The notes: generated by a model from the sequence alone, not told the origin. DNA of 55,297 nt from an uncultured Actinomycetes bacterium (GCA_902826025.1 CADEDH010000040.1:4369-59665); one strand, 5' to 3'. Counted from the stretch's first letter, positions 16,359-25,967 are shown. Translations and numbers: made by a program.

Positions 16359-18110
16359 ATGGTCGACAAGTGGCTGGTCGAGACGACACCGCACGAGCGG
16401 TTCTCCTTCTACACGCGGGCCAACATCGGCGAAGTGTTCCCCGATCCGGTCGCTCCCCTCTCGTTCAACTGGTTCGAGAATCCCGACGACGGCTTGGGTG
16501 GTGCCGAGCATGGATTCCGTGACGCCTACTACCGCATCGGGGTGATGACGCCCGACGAGTTGCCCGACGACCGGGCCGTGTTCCTCGGCGTCACCGGCGG
16601 CTACGGCTACCTCAACGCCTCGGCCCTCCGCCTTCTCGGGCATCGGGCGCCGGGCATGACCTACCGGGACATCGACGACTCGTTCTTCGGCGACGCCCCC
16701 GGGGTGCCCGAGTTCGTGCCCGGCCCGGCCGACGACCGGCCCGAGCTGACCGAGAAGATCGGGGCCACCTTCGGCTGGGTGCTCACCACACCCGACCTGC
16801 CGGAGGTGGCGGCCGACGAGCAGTCGGTCAACGAGCTGCGGGCCAACCGGCCCGACCTGTCGGCCATGACCGACCGGGAGCTGATCGACTACGTGTGGAA
16901 CACCTTCGGCACCCGCTTCCGGCATCTGTTCGGCCAGCACATCTTCATCAGCTTCCTGGCCACCCTGCCGGTGGGGATCATCACCAAGGTCGCCGCCGCC
17001 GTGGGCCAGCCCACCGCCGCCCTGAAGCTGATCGCCGGCGTGGGCGACGTCGAGTCGGCCGCCCCGTCGATGTCGATGTGGGCGCTGGGGCGCCGGGCCG
17101 CCGGCTCGCCGGCCCTCACCGCCCTGTTCGAGGCGGGCGTGGCCGGTCTCGACCTGAGGCTCCGGGCCAGCACGGAGCCCGACGCCGTCGCCTTCGTGGC
17201 CGCCTTCGACGAGTTCCTCTACGCCTACGGCTGCCGCGGACCCAACGAGTGGGAGTCTCGCTCCCCCACCTGGGAGACCGAGCCCGACCTGGCCCTGGCC
17301 GCCATCGACCGCATGCGCCTGACCGGCATCTCGGCCGACCCGTCGGCCAACAACGCGGCCCGGGCTGCCGAGCGGGAGGCGGTGGGCGCCGAGATCGCCG
17401 CCATGCTCGCCGCCGACCCCGAGACCCAGGGGCAGTTCCTGGCCGCCCTGCACTCCGCCACCGTGTTCCTCCCCGGCCGGGAGCGCACCAAGACGAACTG
17501 CATCAAGCTCATCCACGAGGCCCGCATGGCGCTCCGGGAGTGGGGCCGGCGCTGTGTGGGGGCCGGGACGTTCCCCCGGGTGGAGTCGTTCGGCCTGCTG
17601 ACCAAGCAGGAGATGTTCGCCTTCCTCGACGACCCCACGGGCTACCACGACAAGCTGGTGGAGCGGGAGGCCCTCATGCAGGAGGTGTCGGGCCTGCAGG
17701 AGCCGTTCCTGTTCGTGGGCGAGGCCGGCCCGATGTCGGCCTACCCCCGGCGGGATGCCGTGAGCGTGGTGGGCGTGGCCGAAGGCGAGGTCGTCCAGGG
17801 TGTGCCCGGCTGCCCCGGCGTGGTGCGCGGGGTGGCCCGGGTGGTCACCAGCAGCCACCACCCTGGAGCGCTCAACCCGGGCGACATCCTGGTGGCACCG
17901 ATCACGGACCCGTCGTGGACGCCCTTGTTCGTGCCCGCCGCCGGCGTGGTGGTGGATGTGGGCGCCCCCCTCAGCCATGCCATCATCGTGAGCCGGGAGC
18001 TGGGCATCCCCTGCGTGGTGTCAGCCACCAACGCCACCCGTCGCATCCCCGACGGCGCCACCATCGAGGTCGACGGCGACACCGGCCAGGTGACCGTGCT
18101 GAAGTTGTGA
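16359..18110 (+). CDS. PEP-utilising mobile-domain protein without an ATP-grasp domain
   Basis: The 583-residue product ends in a swivelling phosphohistidine domain (about residues 475-583) with LNPGDILVAPITDPSWTPLF and GAPLSHAIIVSRELGIPCVV, where H540 is the phosphoryl carrier in PEP synthases and PPDK. The preceding 470 residues are mainly helical and contain REALMQEV- and ERTKTNCIKLIHEARMALRE-type blocks found in PEP-utilising and rifampicin-phosphotransferase-like proteins. The N-terminal ATP-grasp half of those enzymes is absent. It follows the subtilase-pseudokinase gene by 61 bp in the same direction. It may need a separate nucleotide-binding partner or be a phosphocarrier-like regulator. 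Confidence 0.82.
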   Translation: MVDKWLVETTPHERFSFYTRANIGEVFPDPVAPLSFNWFENPDDGLGGAEHGFRDAYYRIGVMTPDELPDDRAVFLGVTGGYGYLNASALRLLGHRAPGMTYRDIDDSFFGDAPGVPEFVPGPADDRPELTEKIGATFGWVLTTPDLPEVAADEQSVNELRANRPDLSAMTDRELIDYVWNTFGTRFRHLFGQHIFISFLATLPVGIITKVAAAVGQPTAALKLIAGVGDVESAAPSMSMWALGRRAAGSPALTALFEAGVAGLDLRLRASTEPDAVAFVAAFDEFLYAYGCRGPNEWESRSPTWETEPDLALAAIDRMRLTGISADPSANNAARAAEREAVGAEIAAMLAADPETQGQFLAALHSATVFLPGRERTKTNCIKLIHEARMALREWGRRCVGAGTFPRVESFGLLTKQEMFAFLDDPTGYHDKLVEREALMQEVSGLQEPFLFVGEAGPMSAYPRRDAVSVVGVAEGEVVQGVPGCPGVVRGVARVVTSSHHPGALNPGDILVAPITDPSWTPLFVPAAGVVVDVGAPLSHAIIVSRELGIPCVVSATNATRRIPDGATIEVDGDTGQVTVLKL

Positions 18111-18114
18111 TCCG

Positions 18115-18138
18115 CAGCGCTTCTAGCGAACAGCGCTG
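18115..18138. terminator. Hairpin overlapping the 3' end of the cyclopropane synthase gene
   Basis: CAGCGCT (18115-18121) and AGCGCTG (18132-18138) are exact inverted repeats separated by 10 nt, between and overlapping the convergent stops at 18110 and 18123. A bidirectional terminator is the simplest reading. Confidence 0.45.
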
Positions 18139-19289
18139 TAGACCGGGCTGTAGCGGCGGGAGCGGGTGAACACGATCTGCCACAGTTGGAGCTCTCGGAC
18201 CCGGAAGGCGGCAGCTGACGCGAGCAGGTAGTAGCGCCACGTGCGGCGGAAGCGCTCGTCGTAGCTCGGCACCTCGTCCCACGCCGCCTCGATGTTGGCG
18301 TGCCAGGCCATCAGGGTCCGGTCGTAGTCGGGCCCGAAATTGTGGACGTCCTCGATGGCCCACCGGCCCCGGGTGGCCCGGGCCAGCTGGTCGAGCGACG
18401 GCACCACCCCACCGGGGAAGATGTAACGGTCGAACCAGGGATCGGTGTTCTGGCGGGGGGTGTTCGAACCGATCAGGTGGTGGAGGGCGATCCCGTCGTC
18501 AACCAGGAGCCGGGCGTTCACGTCGAAGAAGGCCTCGTAGTTCTTGGGCCCGACGTGTTCCAGCATCCCCACCGACACGATCCGGTCGAACCGGCCGGTG
18601 ACCTCCCGGAAGTCGCACTGGCGGATCTCGACGTCGAGGCCGGCACAGCGCCGGGTGGCCACCTTCACCTGCTCGGCCGCGGGCGAGATGCCGGTCACCT
18701 TGACCCCATGACGCTCGGCGGCGTACTGGGCGAGCCCGCCCCAACCGCAGCCGATGTCGAGAAGTCGCATCCCCGGCTCGAGGCCAAGCTTGGCGCAGAT
18801 CAGCTCGAGCTTGGCCTCCTGGGCGGCGTCGAGGCCGTCGACGTCGCGCCAGTAGCCACAGCTGTAGATCATCCGCTTGTCGAGCATGCGCTCGTACAGG
18901 TCGTTGCCGATGTCGTAGTGGGCCGACGCGTTGCGGGCCGCTCGTCGCACGGTCTGGTGGTTGATCAGCTTGGCCCGCAGCACGATCGCCAGCAGTTCCC
19001 GGCCCGGCTTCACCGCCGCCCGCAGATCAGCGGCCATGAGCTTGGCCAGCATGTCGTCCACCCGGTCGGCGTCCCACCAGCCCTCCTGGTAGCTCTCGCC
19101 CAGGCCGAGTTCGCGGTCCCGGATCACCCGATCGTAGAACCGGTCGTCGTGCACCTGGATGTCGCTCGGCGCCGGACCGTCGAGCGTGACGCCGGCCAGG
19201 TCGAGCAGACCCAGCACGAAGGTTTTCGCCCGACTTTCCGACGCGGGGGAGGCTGCGCCCCCCCGCCACGCTCTGCGCCTGGCTGCCAT
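18123..19289 (-). CDS. Cyclopropane-fatty-acyl-phospholipid synthase family methyltransferase
   Basis: The 388-residue protein transfers a methyl or methylene group from S-adenosylmethionine to the double bond of an unsaturated lipid acyl chain at the membrane surface. The SAM motif LLDIGCGWGGLAQYAAERHG and the family blocks YSCGYW, GESYQEGWWD and SVGMLEHVGPKNY are clear. The N-terminal accessory domain is about 100 residues, as in Cfa rather than in mycolic acid synthases. GGGAGAGGG lies just upstream of the ATG at 19289. The gene is convergent with the PEP-domain gene. Confidence 0.92.
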   Translation of the reverse strand: MAARRRAWRGGAASPASESRAKTFVLGLLDLAGVTLDGPAPSDIQVHDDRFYDRVIRDRELGLGESYQEGWWDADRVDDMLAKLMAADLRAAVKPGRELLAIVLRAKLINHQTVRRAARNASAHYDIGNDLYERMLDKRMIYSCGYWRDVDGLDAAQEAKLELICAKLGLEPGMRLLDIGCGWGGLAQYAAERHGVKVTGISPAAEQVKVATRRCAGLDVEIRQCDFREVTGRFDRIVSVGMLEHVGPKNYEAFFDVNARLLVDDGIALHHLIGSNTPRQNTDPWFDRYIFPGGVVPSLDQLARATRGRWAIEDVHNFGPDYDRTLMAWHANIEAAWDEVPSYDERFRRTWRYYLLASAAAFRVRELQLWQIVFTRSRRYSPVYSAVR

Positions 19290-19439
19290 CGTCCCTCTCC
19301 CAGCTCAGAAAACAGCTCCGCCTCGGTCTCCATGCAACTGCTTGTCCAAACAGAAATCAAGGGTGAACGACGCCACATCGGGACGGAGTAGCGGCTGGTC
19401 AGAGGGCCGCAGGTCGGCCCGACGAGAGTTGGCCGCCCT

Positions 19440-20531
19440 TCACCCCAGACTGAAGGTGAGGGTGGCGGCGCGCCCACCCCGCCCCGGAGCCTGCCGCAGG
19501 ACCACCTGCTGGCCGTCGGCACCGAAGGTCAGCTCGATGCGGTCCACCCGAGGGCGATCGCCCCGCTCGGAGGCCAACGCCTGGTCCCGCCCGGGCGCGA
19601 GCTGGACCGCCCCGGCCGCCTCACCGGCCGCTTCCCCCGCCGCCTCCAGGCGGGCCGTACCCACCACCCCGGAGCTGAGACCGACCGACGCGATCTCGTC
19701 CCGCCACGGGCCGAGGTAGCCGTCCACCCGCAGCTGACCCCGGTTCTCGCAGGGCACGACCACCGGGAGGCTGGCCCCGTCGGGGATGTCGACCACACAG
19801 GTGACGGGCAGGAGATCGATGGCCATCCCCGGGGGCACGGTGGCGTCGGGGGCCACCGTGCCGGGCACGCCGGGTGCTGAGGAGGAGGCGTCGACCCCGG
19901 GGCTGGCCGGGGCCAGCGCCGGCGGCACCTCCGCCCCGCCCGAGTCCCGCCAGTTGAGGATCCCGAGCCCCATGACAGCCAGCACCGAGCCGAGCACGAG
20001 CAACGGCCCGAGGACCAGCCACAGCTCGGGGGCGAGCGAAGTCAGGGCCTGCCCGAGCCGGGAGTTGGCGAACGGCAAGGGGCCGCCGTCGTGACGGGCG
20101 GCGTCGGTGAGCAGGGCCTCGACCCGGAGCTGGTGGGCATCAACCGCTCCCCGTCGGTACACCGAGGCCGAGATGCCGGCCCCGGCCACCTGCTCGGCCA
20201 CGTCGGCCTCGGCCAACACCAGCGTGCGCGCCGGCCCGAGCCGACCCTGCAACAGGCCCACCAGCACCCCGAGATGGCCCAGGCGGCCGGGGCCGCCCAC
20301 GTCGGACCGGCCCCGGGCCCGGGACAACACCACGATGGCGGCGTCGACCCCATCGAGCGGCGGGAGCAGAGCGCCCAGGTCGATCTCGTCGTCGGCCACC
20401 GACAACTCCACCGGGTCGATCCGCCACCCCAGCGACGACACGAGATCGCGCACGACGGTCCAATCGTCGTCGTCGCCGGCCACGGCCAGCAGCACCCGAC
20501 CCACCCCGCGCCTCGACCGCTCGTCAACCAT
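19440..20531 (-). CDS. Membrane-anchored protein with a degenerate TIR-like nucleotide-binding domain
   Basis: The 363-residue protein has three parts. Residues 10-145 resemble the TIR-like predicted nucleotide-binding family: an opening strand GRVLLAVAGDDDD, a strand DAAIVVLSRA and the block GLLQGRLGPARTLVLAE (92-108), which parallels the family's GLFIGRLG-type motif. The glutamate usually found just before that motif appears to be replaced by a hydrophobic residue, so enzymatic activity is doubtful. A membrane helix follows at 170-192, then an Ala/Pro-rich linker and a C-terminal beta-rich domain (about 230-363) with two cysteines, probably outside the membrane. The family call rests on pattern only and needs a profile search. 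Confidence 0.55.
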   Translation of the reverse strand: MVDERSRRGVGRVLLAVAGDDDDWTVVRDLVSSLGWRIDPVELSVADDEIDLGALLPPLDGVDAAIVVLSRARGRSDVGGPGRLGHLGVLVGLLQGRLGPARTLVLAEADVAEQVAGAGISASVYRRGAVDAHQLRVEALLTDAARHDGGPLPFANSRLGQALTSLAPELWLVLGPLLVLGSVLAVMGLGILNWRDSGGAEVPPALAPASPGVDASSSAPGVPGTVAPDATVPPGMAIDLLPVTCVVDIPDGASLPVVVPCENRGQLRVDGYLGPWRDEIASVGLSSGVVGTARLEAAGEAAGEAAGAVQLAPGRDQALASERGDRPRVDRIELTFGADGQQVVLRQAPGRGGRAATLTFSLG

Positions 20532-20645
20532 GCGGCGAGGGTTCGAGATGGGACGATGGGCTGGCTATGGTGCCGACGTTACATCCATCGACACCGGTCA
20601 GCGGTGGAGGATCGGGCGGGCAGTCCTGTGGCACGGGTGTTGAGC

Positions 20646-21104
20646 ATGGTGATAGCCGTCGTGGCCTCGGTGCTCCTGTTCGCCGCATCCGTGCTGGCCG
20701 TGGCGGCGCTGCTCTTCTTCCGACCGGGCGGCGAGAGCTCGGCCGCCGTGGCCCCCACCGGGGCGATCCCGGCCCGGGGCGACGGCCCCGCCGGTGGCGA
20801 CCCAGCGGCGTCGGCCTCCGAGGTGGGTCTGGATACCGGCCCCGGCGCGGTATGTCGGCCGGCGCCCGGCGGGGGGTACGACGTGACGGCGTCGGGAGCC
20901 AGTCCCGGCGACCAGGTCACCGTGGCGGTCGAGCTGGTCGACGACACCGGGGTGAGCCGGTCCCACCTCGTACCGGCCGGGGCGGCCGACACCGGGGGCC
21001 GGGTCAGCGTGTCGCTGCCGCCCACCATCGACGGCCGGGAGGTGACGGCCTGCACGGTCACAGCCGTCCAGCTCGGCGACCGGGTGGTGTACGCCGGTCG
21101 CTGA
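20646..21104 (+). CDS. Small single-pass membrane protein with a secreted Ig-like domain
   Basis: The 152-residue product has an N-terminal hydrophobic segment (residues 1-25, signal anchor), an Ala/Gly/Pro-rich spacer and a beta-rich C-terminal domain with two cysteines (PGAVCRPAPGGGYD and VTACTVTAVQ) that could form a disulfide. The strand pattern suggests an Ig-like or FN3-like fold, but the family is not recognised. In-frame starts also exist at 20628 (GTG) and 20555 (ATG); 20646 was chosen because it gives the cleanest signal anchor. It is divergent from the TIR-like membrane protein and might share a regulatory region with it. Confidence 0.6.
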   Translation: MVIAVVASVLLFAASVLAVAALLFFRPGGESSAAVAPTGAIPARGDGPAGGDPAASASEVGLDTGPGAVCRPAPGGGYDVTASGASPGDQVTVAVELVDDTGVSRSHLVPAGAADTGGRVSVSLPPTIDGREVTACTVTAVQLGDRVVYAGR

Positions 21105-21146
21105 CCGCCCCCGCTCCGGTGCGGCGGCCCCCTACGCTGTGGCGCC

Positions 21147-21302
21147 ATGGAATGGTTCTCCGAGAACTGGCCGGTGCTCATGGTGGTGCTGGGCCTTCTC
21201 CTCGTCTTCATGGGTCTCCTGCGCAAGCTGGTCAAGCTGGCGTTCTTCGGCGTCGTGATCGGCGTCGTCGCCCTCGTGATCTGGCCCATGGTCTCCGGGT
21301 GA
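21147..21302 (+). CDS. Tiny membrane protein, 51 residues
   Basis: The frame from ATG 21147 to TGA 21300-21302 encodes a 51-residue protein with two hydrophobic helices (VLMVVLGLLLVFMGLL and LAFFGVVIGVVALVIWPM) separated by a basic turn (RKLVKL). It begins with a Trp-rich MEWFSENWP amphipathic stretch. No conserved family is recognised. It lies 42 bp downstream of the previous gene in the same direction. Codon use (GC-rich third positions) fits a real gene. Confidence 0.6.
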   Translation: MEWFSENWPVLMVVLGLLLVFMGLLRKLVKLAFFGVVIGVVALVIWPMVSG

Positions 21303-21392
21303 GCGGCGGGGCGCCGGCCTGAGCGCCTCCGCTGAGCCCGCCCGGCCGGGCCCCACCGGCTTCAGACCCGTCCCTCCGTTGCCGACAGGGAG

Positions 21393-22097
21393 GTGGTGAC
21401 CGAACGCCGGGCCCGGCGCCTGTTCTCCACCAGCCTCCGGCCCCTCCTCCCTCTGGCCGCCGGGTGGGCCACCGCCTCGGTCTTCCTCGGAGCCCTGGCC
21501 GCCCAGGACGTGATCCCGTACGAGCAACTGGTTCTCGACCCCAACTTCTACGGCGACATCGCCTGGTACACGGGCCTGGTGTCGAACCTGGGGATCCTCG
21601 GCTGGACGGTAGCCACGGTGGTGGCCGCCACCGGGGGCTGGCTCGCCGGCCGGGCCAACCGCCCCGGTGCCCGGGCCCTTCTGGGCGGCGGAGCGCTGTA
21701 CTCCGCCCTGCTGCTACTCGACGACCTCTTCCAACTCCACGTTGTCGTCACCCACGCCCTCGGAGCGCCCAAGGCCGCCTTCTACGTCTGCTATCTGGTG
21801 CTCGGCTGCTGGTGGGCGACGGCCAACGCCGGCGAGCTGACTCGCACCCGCTGGCCTCTGGCGGCAGCGGCGGTGACGGCGCTGTCGATGTCGGCGGTGG
21901 TGGACCAGGTGATGTCCACCGGATCGGTGGGCCTGGTGGCCGAGGACTCGTGCAAGTTCCTCGGGATCGTGGCCTGGAGTCTCTATTTCGTGCTCACCGG
22001 ACGGGATATCGCTCTGTCCGTGTTGGCGCTTCGACCTGCGGAAATGGGCCGTCCGGCCCTGGTCGGGGCCGGGGTCGACCGGTACGGTCAGCCCTGA
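21393..22097 (+). CDS. Multi-pass membrane protein, function unknown
   Basis: The 234-residue product contains about six hydrophobic helices, including GILGWTVATVVAATGGWLAG, ALYSALLLLDDLFQLH and FLGIVAWSLYFVLTG. The acidic pair in LLLLDDLFQLHVVV and the helix histidine inside a membrane segment are notable. No transporter or enzyme family is recognised. The start is uncertain: GTG at 21393 and at 21396 are both possible and AGGGAGG lies too close to either for a canonical spacing. The stop overlaps the following gene region (TGATG at 22095). Confidence 0.65.
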   Translation: MVTERRARRLFSTSLRPLLPLAAGWATASVFLGALAAQDVIPYEQLVLDPNFYGDIAWYTGLVSNLGILGWTVATVVAATGGWLAGRANRPGARALLGGGALYSALLLLDDLFQLHVVVTHALGAPKAAFYVCYLVLGCWWATANAGELTRTRWPLAAAAVTALSMSAVVDQVMSTGSVGLVAEDSCKFLGIVAWSLYFVLTGRDIALSVLALRPAEMGRPALVGAGVDRYGQP

Positions 22098-22126
22098 TGA
22101 CCGCTCGGCGCGCGGGAGGCGGAACG

Positions 22127-22498
22127 GTGACCACCCATCTCGATGACAGGAGCAATCCGGGCGACGGAGCCGAGGCTGAGCGCCCCGGCGCCGAGACCGC
22201 CGCCTCGGACGGGCCGTCGGGCCCGGCGGCCGACAAGGCCGTCCAGCCCACGCCGCAGGCGGCGACGGCGGCGATCGACGGCTACGACTGGGACGAGCCC
22301 CCGGCCGCTCCCCTCCGGACGCCGATGCCAACCCAGAGCACGGTCTCCCGGCTGGGCGACGTGCTGGTCTCGCCGCTCGGGCGCCACCGGCGGGAGACCA
22401 TGGTCGTCCTGTCGTTGGTGGTCCTGGCCCTGCTGGTCTGGGTGGCCGTGACCGAGCTGATGGTGGGTCCCGGAGCCAGCCAGAGCGTCCTGAGCTGA
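22127..22498 (+). CDS. Small C-terminally anchored membrane protein
   Basis: The 123-residue product has a disordered acidic, Ala/Pro-rich N-terminal 80 residues and one membrane helix (MVVLSLVVLALLVWVAV) near the C-terminus, the layout of a tail-anchored protein. I chose GTG 22127 because GGGAGG at 22114-22119 is 7 nt upstream; an ATG at 22097 that overlaps the previous stop (TGATG) would add ten residues. No family recognised. It probably forms an operon with the membrane-protein gene before it. Confidence 0.6.
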   Translation: MTTHLDDRSNPGDGAEAERPGAETAASDGPSGPAADKAVQPTPQAATAAIDGYDWDEPPAAPLRTPMPTQSTVSRLGDVLVSPLGRHRRETMVVLSLVVLALLVWVAVTELMVGPGASQSVLS

Positions 22499-22597
22499 GC
22501 GGCTCCCGGGCGGACCGGGCGCCGGTCCCGCCGATAGCAGGTTGTCGACGGCTCGGCCGGTTGGCCACAATGACGCCGTGGTGACCATGGGCTCGGC

Positions 22598-23740
22598 GTG
22601 AGCGGCTATCCCCTCCAATCGGCGATAGCGGCCCAACCCGGCTGGTATCCCGACCCATGGCGGGTCGCCGCCTGGCGATGGTGGGACGGGCGGACCTGGA
22701 CGGCGCATGTGGCCCAGGCCACCCCCGCCCAGCGTAAGCCCCGGCTGCCGGCTTGGCTGAGCGTGCCGGTGGTGCTCGGTTCGATCATCACCGTCCCCTA
22801 CGTGGCCTTCCTCGCCATCACCCAGCCGCTTGCCATCCTCGCCGGCCTGGTGCCGCTGGTCATCGTCCTGCCCACGCTGGCCTGGCTCGACCGGGTGGAG
22901 CCGGAGCCCCGGGCCAGCCGCCTGCACGCCGTCCTGTGGGGTGGCACCGTGGCCGGTCTGGTGGCCGCCATCGTCAACACCATCGTGGCCGGCGCCCGGG
23001 GTGAGACCGTGGCGGCAGTCGTCTCGGCCCCGCTCATCGAGGAGGGCATGAAGGCGCTGGGCATCGTGTGGGCCCTGCGGCGGCGCGAGGTCGACGGCGT
23101 GATGGACGGGATCGTCTACGCCGGCTGGGTGGCCCTGGGCTTCGCCGTGGTGGAGGACTTCACGTACTTCGCCAACGCAGCCACCGGCGGGATGCTGCTC
23201 CCGGTATTCATCCTGCGGGCCCTGATCACACCGTTCGCCCATCCCCTGTTCACCTCGTGGACAGGGCTGGCCATCGGACTGGCGGTGGCCCGACGCAAGC
23301 CGGTGGCGGCCTACGTGGCCTGGGGGTATCCGCTCGCCGTGGCGTCTCATGCCGCGTGGAACGGATCGCTGACGGCCGCCGAGGGGTCCGACAGCGCCGC
23401 CAACGTACTGATCGCCTTCGGTTGCTTCGTGCTGCTGTTCTTCGCCGCCGCCTTGACCGTGGTCACCATCCGCCGCAACCAGCGCCGCCAGTTCGAGCAT
23501 GCGGTGCCCATGCTGGCCGCCCGCTACGGGATTCCCCATCACGAGGCCCAGCTCTACGCCCAGTGGCGGGCGATGCTGCGGTCCCGACGGCGCCTACCCC
23601 GGTCCCACCGCCACCATTTCGACGCCGTCCACGCCAGCCTGGCCCGTCTGGCCCTGCTCCACGCCCGGCCGGGCCCGATAGACCATGCCGACGAACAGCG
23701 CCTGGCCGAGCAGCTCTCACGGGCCCGGGCCGGAGGCTGA
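22598..23740 (+). CDS. prsW: PrsW-type intramembrane metalloprotease with N-terminal DUF2510 domain
   Basis: The 380-residue product begins with a DUF2510 motif (GWYPDPWRVAAWRWWDGRTW), a short domain common at the N-terminus of actinobacterial membrane proteins. About eight membrane segments follow. PrsW motifs are present: EEGMK (E148, E149, K152), FAVVEDFTYF, the histidine motif FAHPLFTSWTG and SHAAWNG, together supplying the usual Glu/His metal site. PrsW proteases cut membrane-bound anti-sigma factors or related substrates. The C-terminal 90 residues are basic and cytoplasmic. No anti-sigma gene adjoins it, so the substrate is unknown. The start is a GTG. Confidence 0.88.
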   Translation: MSGYPLQSAIAAQPGWYPDPWRVAAWRWWDGRTWTAHVAQATPAQRKPRLPAWLSVPVVLGSIITVPYVAFLAITQPLAILAGLVPLVIVLPTLAWLDRVEPEPRASRLHAVLWGGTVAGLVAAIVNTIVAGARGETVAAVVSAPLIEEGMKALGIVWALRRREVDGVMDGIVYAGWVALGFAVVEDFTYFANAATGGMLLPVFILRALITPFAHPLFTSWTGLAIGLAVARRKPVAAYVAWGYPLAVASHAAWNGSLTAAEGSDSAANVLIAFGCFVLLFFAAALTVVTIRRNQRRQFEHAVPMLAARYGIPHHEAQLYAQWRAMLRSRRRLPRSHRHHFDAVHASLARLALLHARPGPIDHADEQRLAEQLSRARAGG

Positions 23741-23806
23741 CAGCGAAGCCGGGCGAGGGCCGTCGGCGCGGTAAAGCGGGCCCTGACACGGCCCGATAGG
23801 AAGCCC

Positions 23807-25258
23807 ATGGCCTACAGCCCCGTCGACAGCGTGCGTGCCCCCAGCCGGCTCGAGGACCTCGGGGTCCCCATCGGCCTGGCCGAGGACCTTTTCATGCGCC
23901 GGGTGCTGGCCGACCGGGTGACCACCGTGAGCGAGGCCGCCCAGGCCCTGTGCATCACCCACGCCGTGGCCGACGAGTTGGCCCTGTCCCTGCGGGACAA
24001 GGCGCTGGTGGAGTTCCTGGGGGCCAACGGGCGGGACTACCGCATCCAGCTGACCGAACGGGGCACCCGTTCGACCCACCAGCGGATGACCACCGGCCGT
24101 CACGTGGGCCCGGTCCCGGTTCCCCTGGCCCGTTACCAGGAGGTGGTGGTGGCCCAGCGGGCCGACGAGGCCGTCGACCGTCTCCGGGTCCACAACGCCT
24201 TCGAAGACCTGTACGTCGATCAGGCGCTGCTCGACCAGCTGGGCCCGGCCTTCGTCAGTGGGGGCGCCATCTTCCTCTACGGGCCGGCCGGCACGGGCAA
24301 GACCAGCCTGGCCGAGCGGATGAACCGCATGTTCGACGACCCGGTGCTGATCCCCCGCTACGTGGAGGTCGACAGCCAGATCATCGCCGTCTACGACCCC
24401 GCCCTCCACGAGGCGGTGGAGGACCAGCCGGCCACCCTCGACCCCCGATGGGTGCTGTGCCACCGGCCCCTGATCCTGGTGGGGGGCGAAATGGACCTGA
24501 CGATGCTCGACCTCCGCTACGACCGGGTGTCGGGGGTGAGCGTGGCCCCCATCGGGATGCTGGCCAACAACGGGATCCTGGTCATCGACGACTTCGGCCG
24601 TCAGGGTTTCCGGCCGGAAGAGATCCTCAACCGCTGGATCGTGCCCCTCGGCCGCGGGGTCGACTACCTGAAGGCCAACACCGGTACCAAGTTCACCGTG
24701 CCGTTCGAGCTGAAGCTCGTGATCTCCACCAACCTGGAGCCGACCTCGCTGGGCGATGACGCCTTCCTGCGCCGGCTGCGCAACAAGGTCTTCGTGGGCC
24801 CGATCAACGACGAAGGCTTCCGCTGGGTGTTGGCCGACGCCGCCTACCGTCACGAGATCGAGCTGGCCGCCGGGGCGGCCGACCATCTGGTGACGGTGTC
24901 CATGACCCATCTCGGTGAGCTGCGCCCCTACCTGGCTGTTGACTTCTGCCAGCTCACGCTGGCCGTCTGCCGCTACGAGGGCTGGGAGACGGTGCTCGAC
25001 GTCGAGATGATCGACCGGGTGGCCGAGCTGTACTTCGTGCAGGACGACGCCCGGGCCATGCCCGAGCGCGGCGTCGAGGTGTCCCGCCGCCCCGAGCCCC
25101 GGGGCCTCCGGCGCGACATCTACACCCGCTGGAACGATCCTGATCTGGGCCACGTGTTCGCCGATCCGCTGGAGGGGCTGGACGAGCTGGCCGCCACGCT
25201 CACCGTGAACGGGGCCGCCCCCGGCGCCCAACCGCCGACCGACCCGTCGTTGAGCTGA
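23807..25258 (+). CDS. Orphan AAA-type ATPase with N-terminal winged-helix-like domain
   Basis: The 483-residue cytoplasmic protein has a winged-helix-like N-terminal region (residues 20-90: TTVSEAAQALCITHAVADEL then LVEFLGANGRDYRIQLTERG), followed by an AAA ATPase domain with Walker A GPAGTGKTS (K165), Walker B ILVIDDF (D261-D262) and a sensor segment LKLVISTNLEP. The C-terminal 130 residues are helical and include an arginine-rich patch (RRPEPRGLRRDIYTRWND). The family is widespread but of unknown role; it resembles ATPases of secretion or pilus loci, yet no such genes are near. It is flanked by short gaps and appears monocistronic. Confidence 0.8.
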   Translation: MAYSPVDSVRAPSRLEDLGVPIGLAEDLFMRRVLADRVTTVSEAAQALCITHAVADELALSLRDKALVEFLGANGRDYRIQLTERGTRSTHQRMTTGRHVGPVPVPLARYQEVVVAQRADEAVDRLRVHNAFEDLYVDQALLDQLGPAFVSGGAIFLYGPAGTGKTSLAERMNRMFDDPVLIPRYVEVDSQIIAVYDPALHEAVEDQPATLDPRWVLCHRPLILVGGEMDLTMLDLRYDRVSGVSVAPIGMLANNGILVIDDFGRQGFRPEEILNRWIVPLGRGVDYLKANTGTKFTVPFELKLVISTNLEPTSLGDDAFLRRLRNKVFVGPINDEGFRWVLADAAYRHEIELAAGAADHLVTVSMTHLGELRPYLAVDFCQLTLAVCRYEGWETVLDVEMIDRVAELYFVQDDARAMPERGVEVSRRPEPRGLRRDIYTRWNDPDLGHVFADPLEGLDELAATLTVNGAAPGAQPPTDPSLS

Positions 25259-25274
25259 CGGGCCAGCGACGGCT

Positions 25275-25950
<676 letters not shown>

Positions 25951-25967
<17 letters not shown>

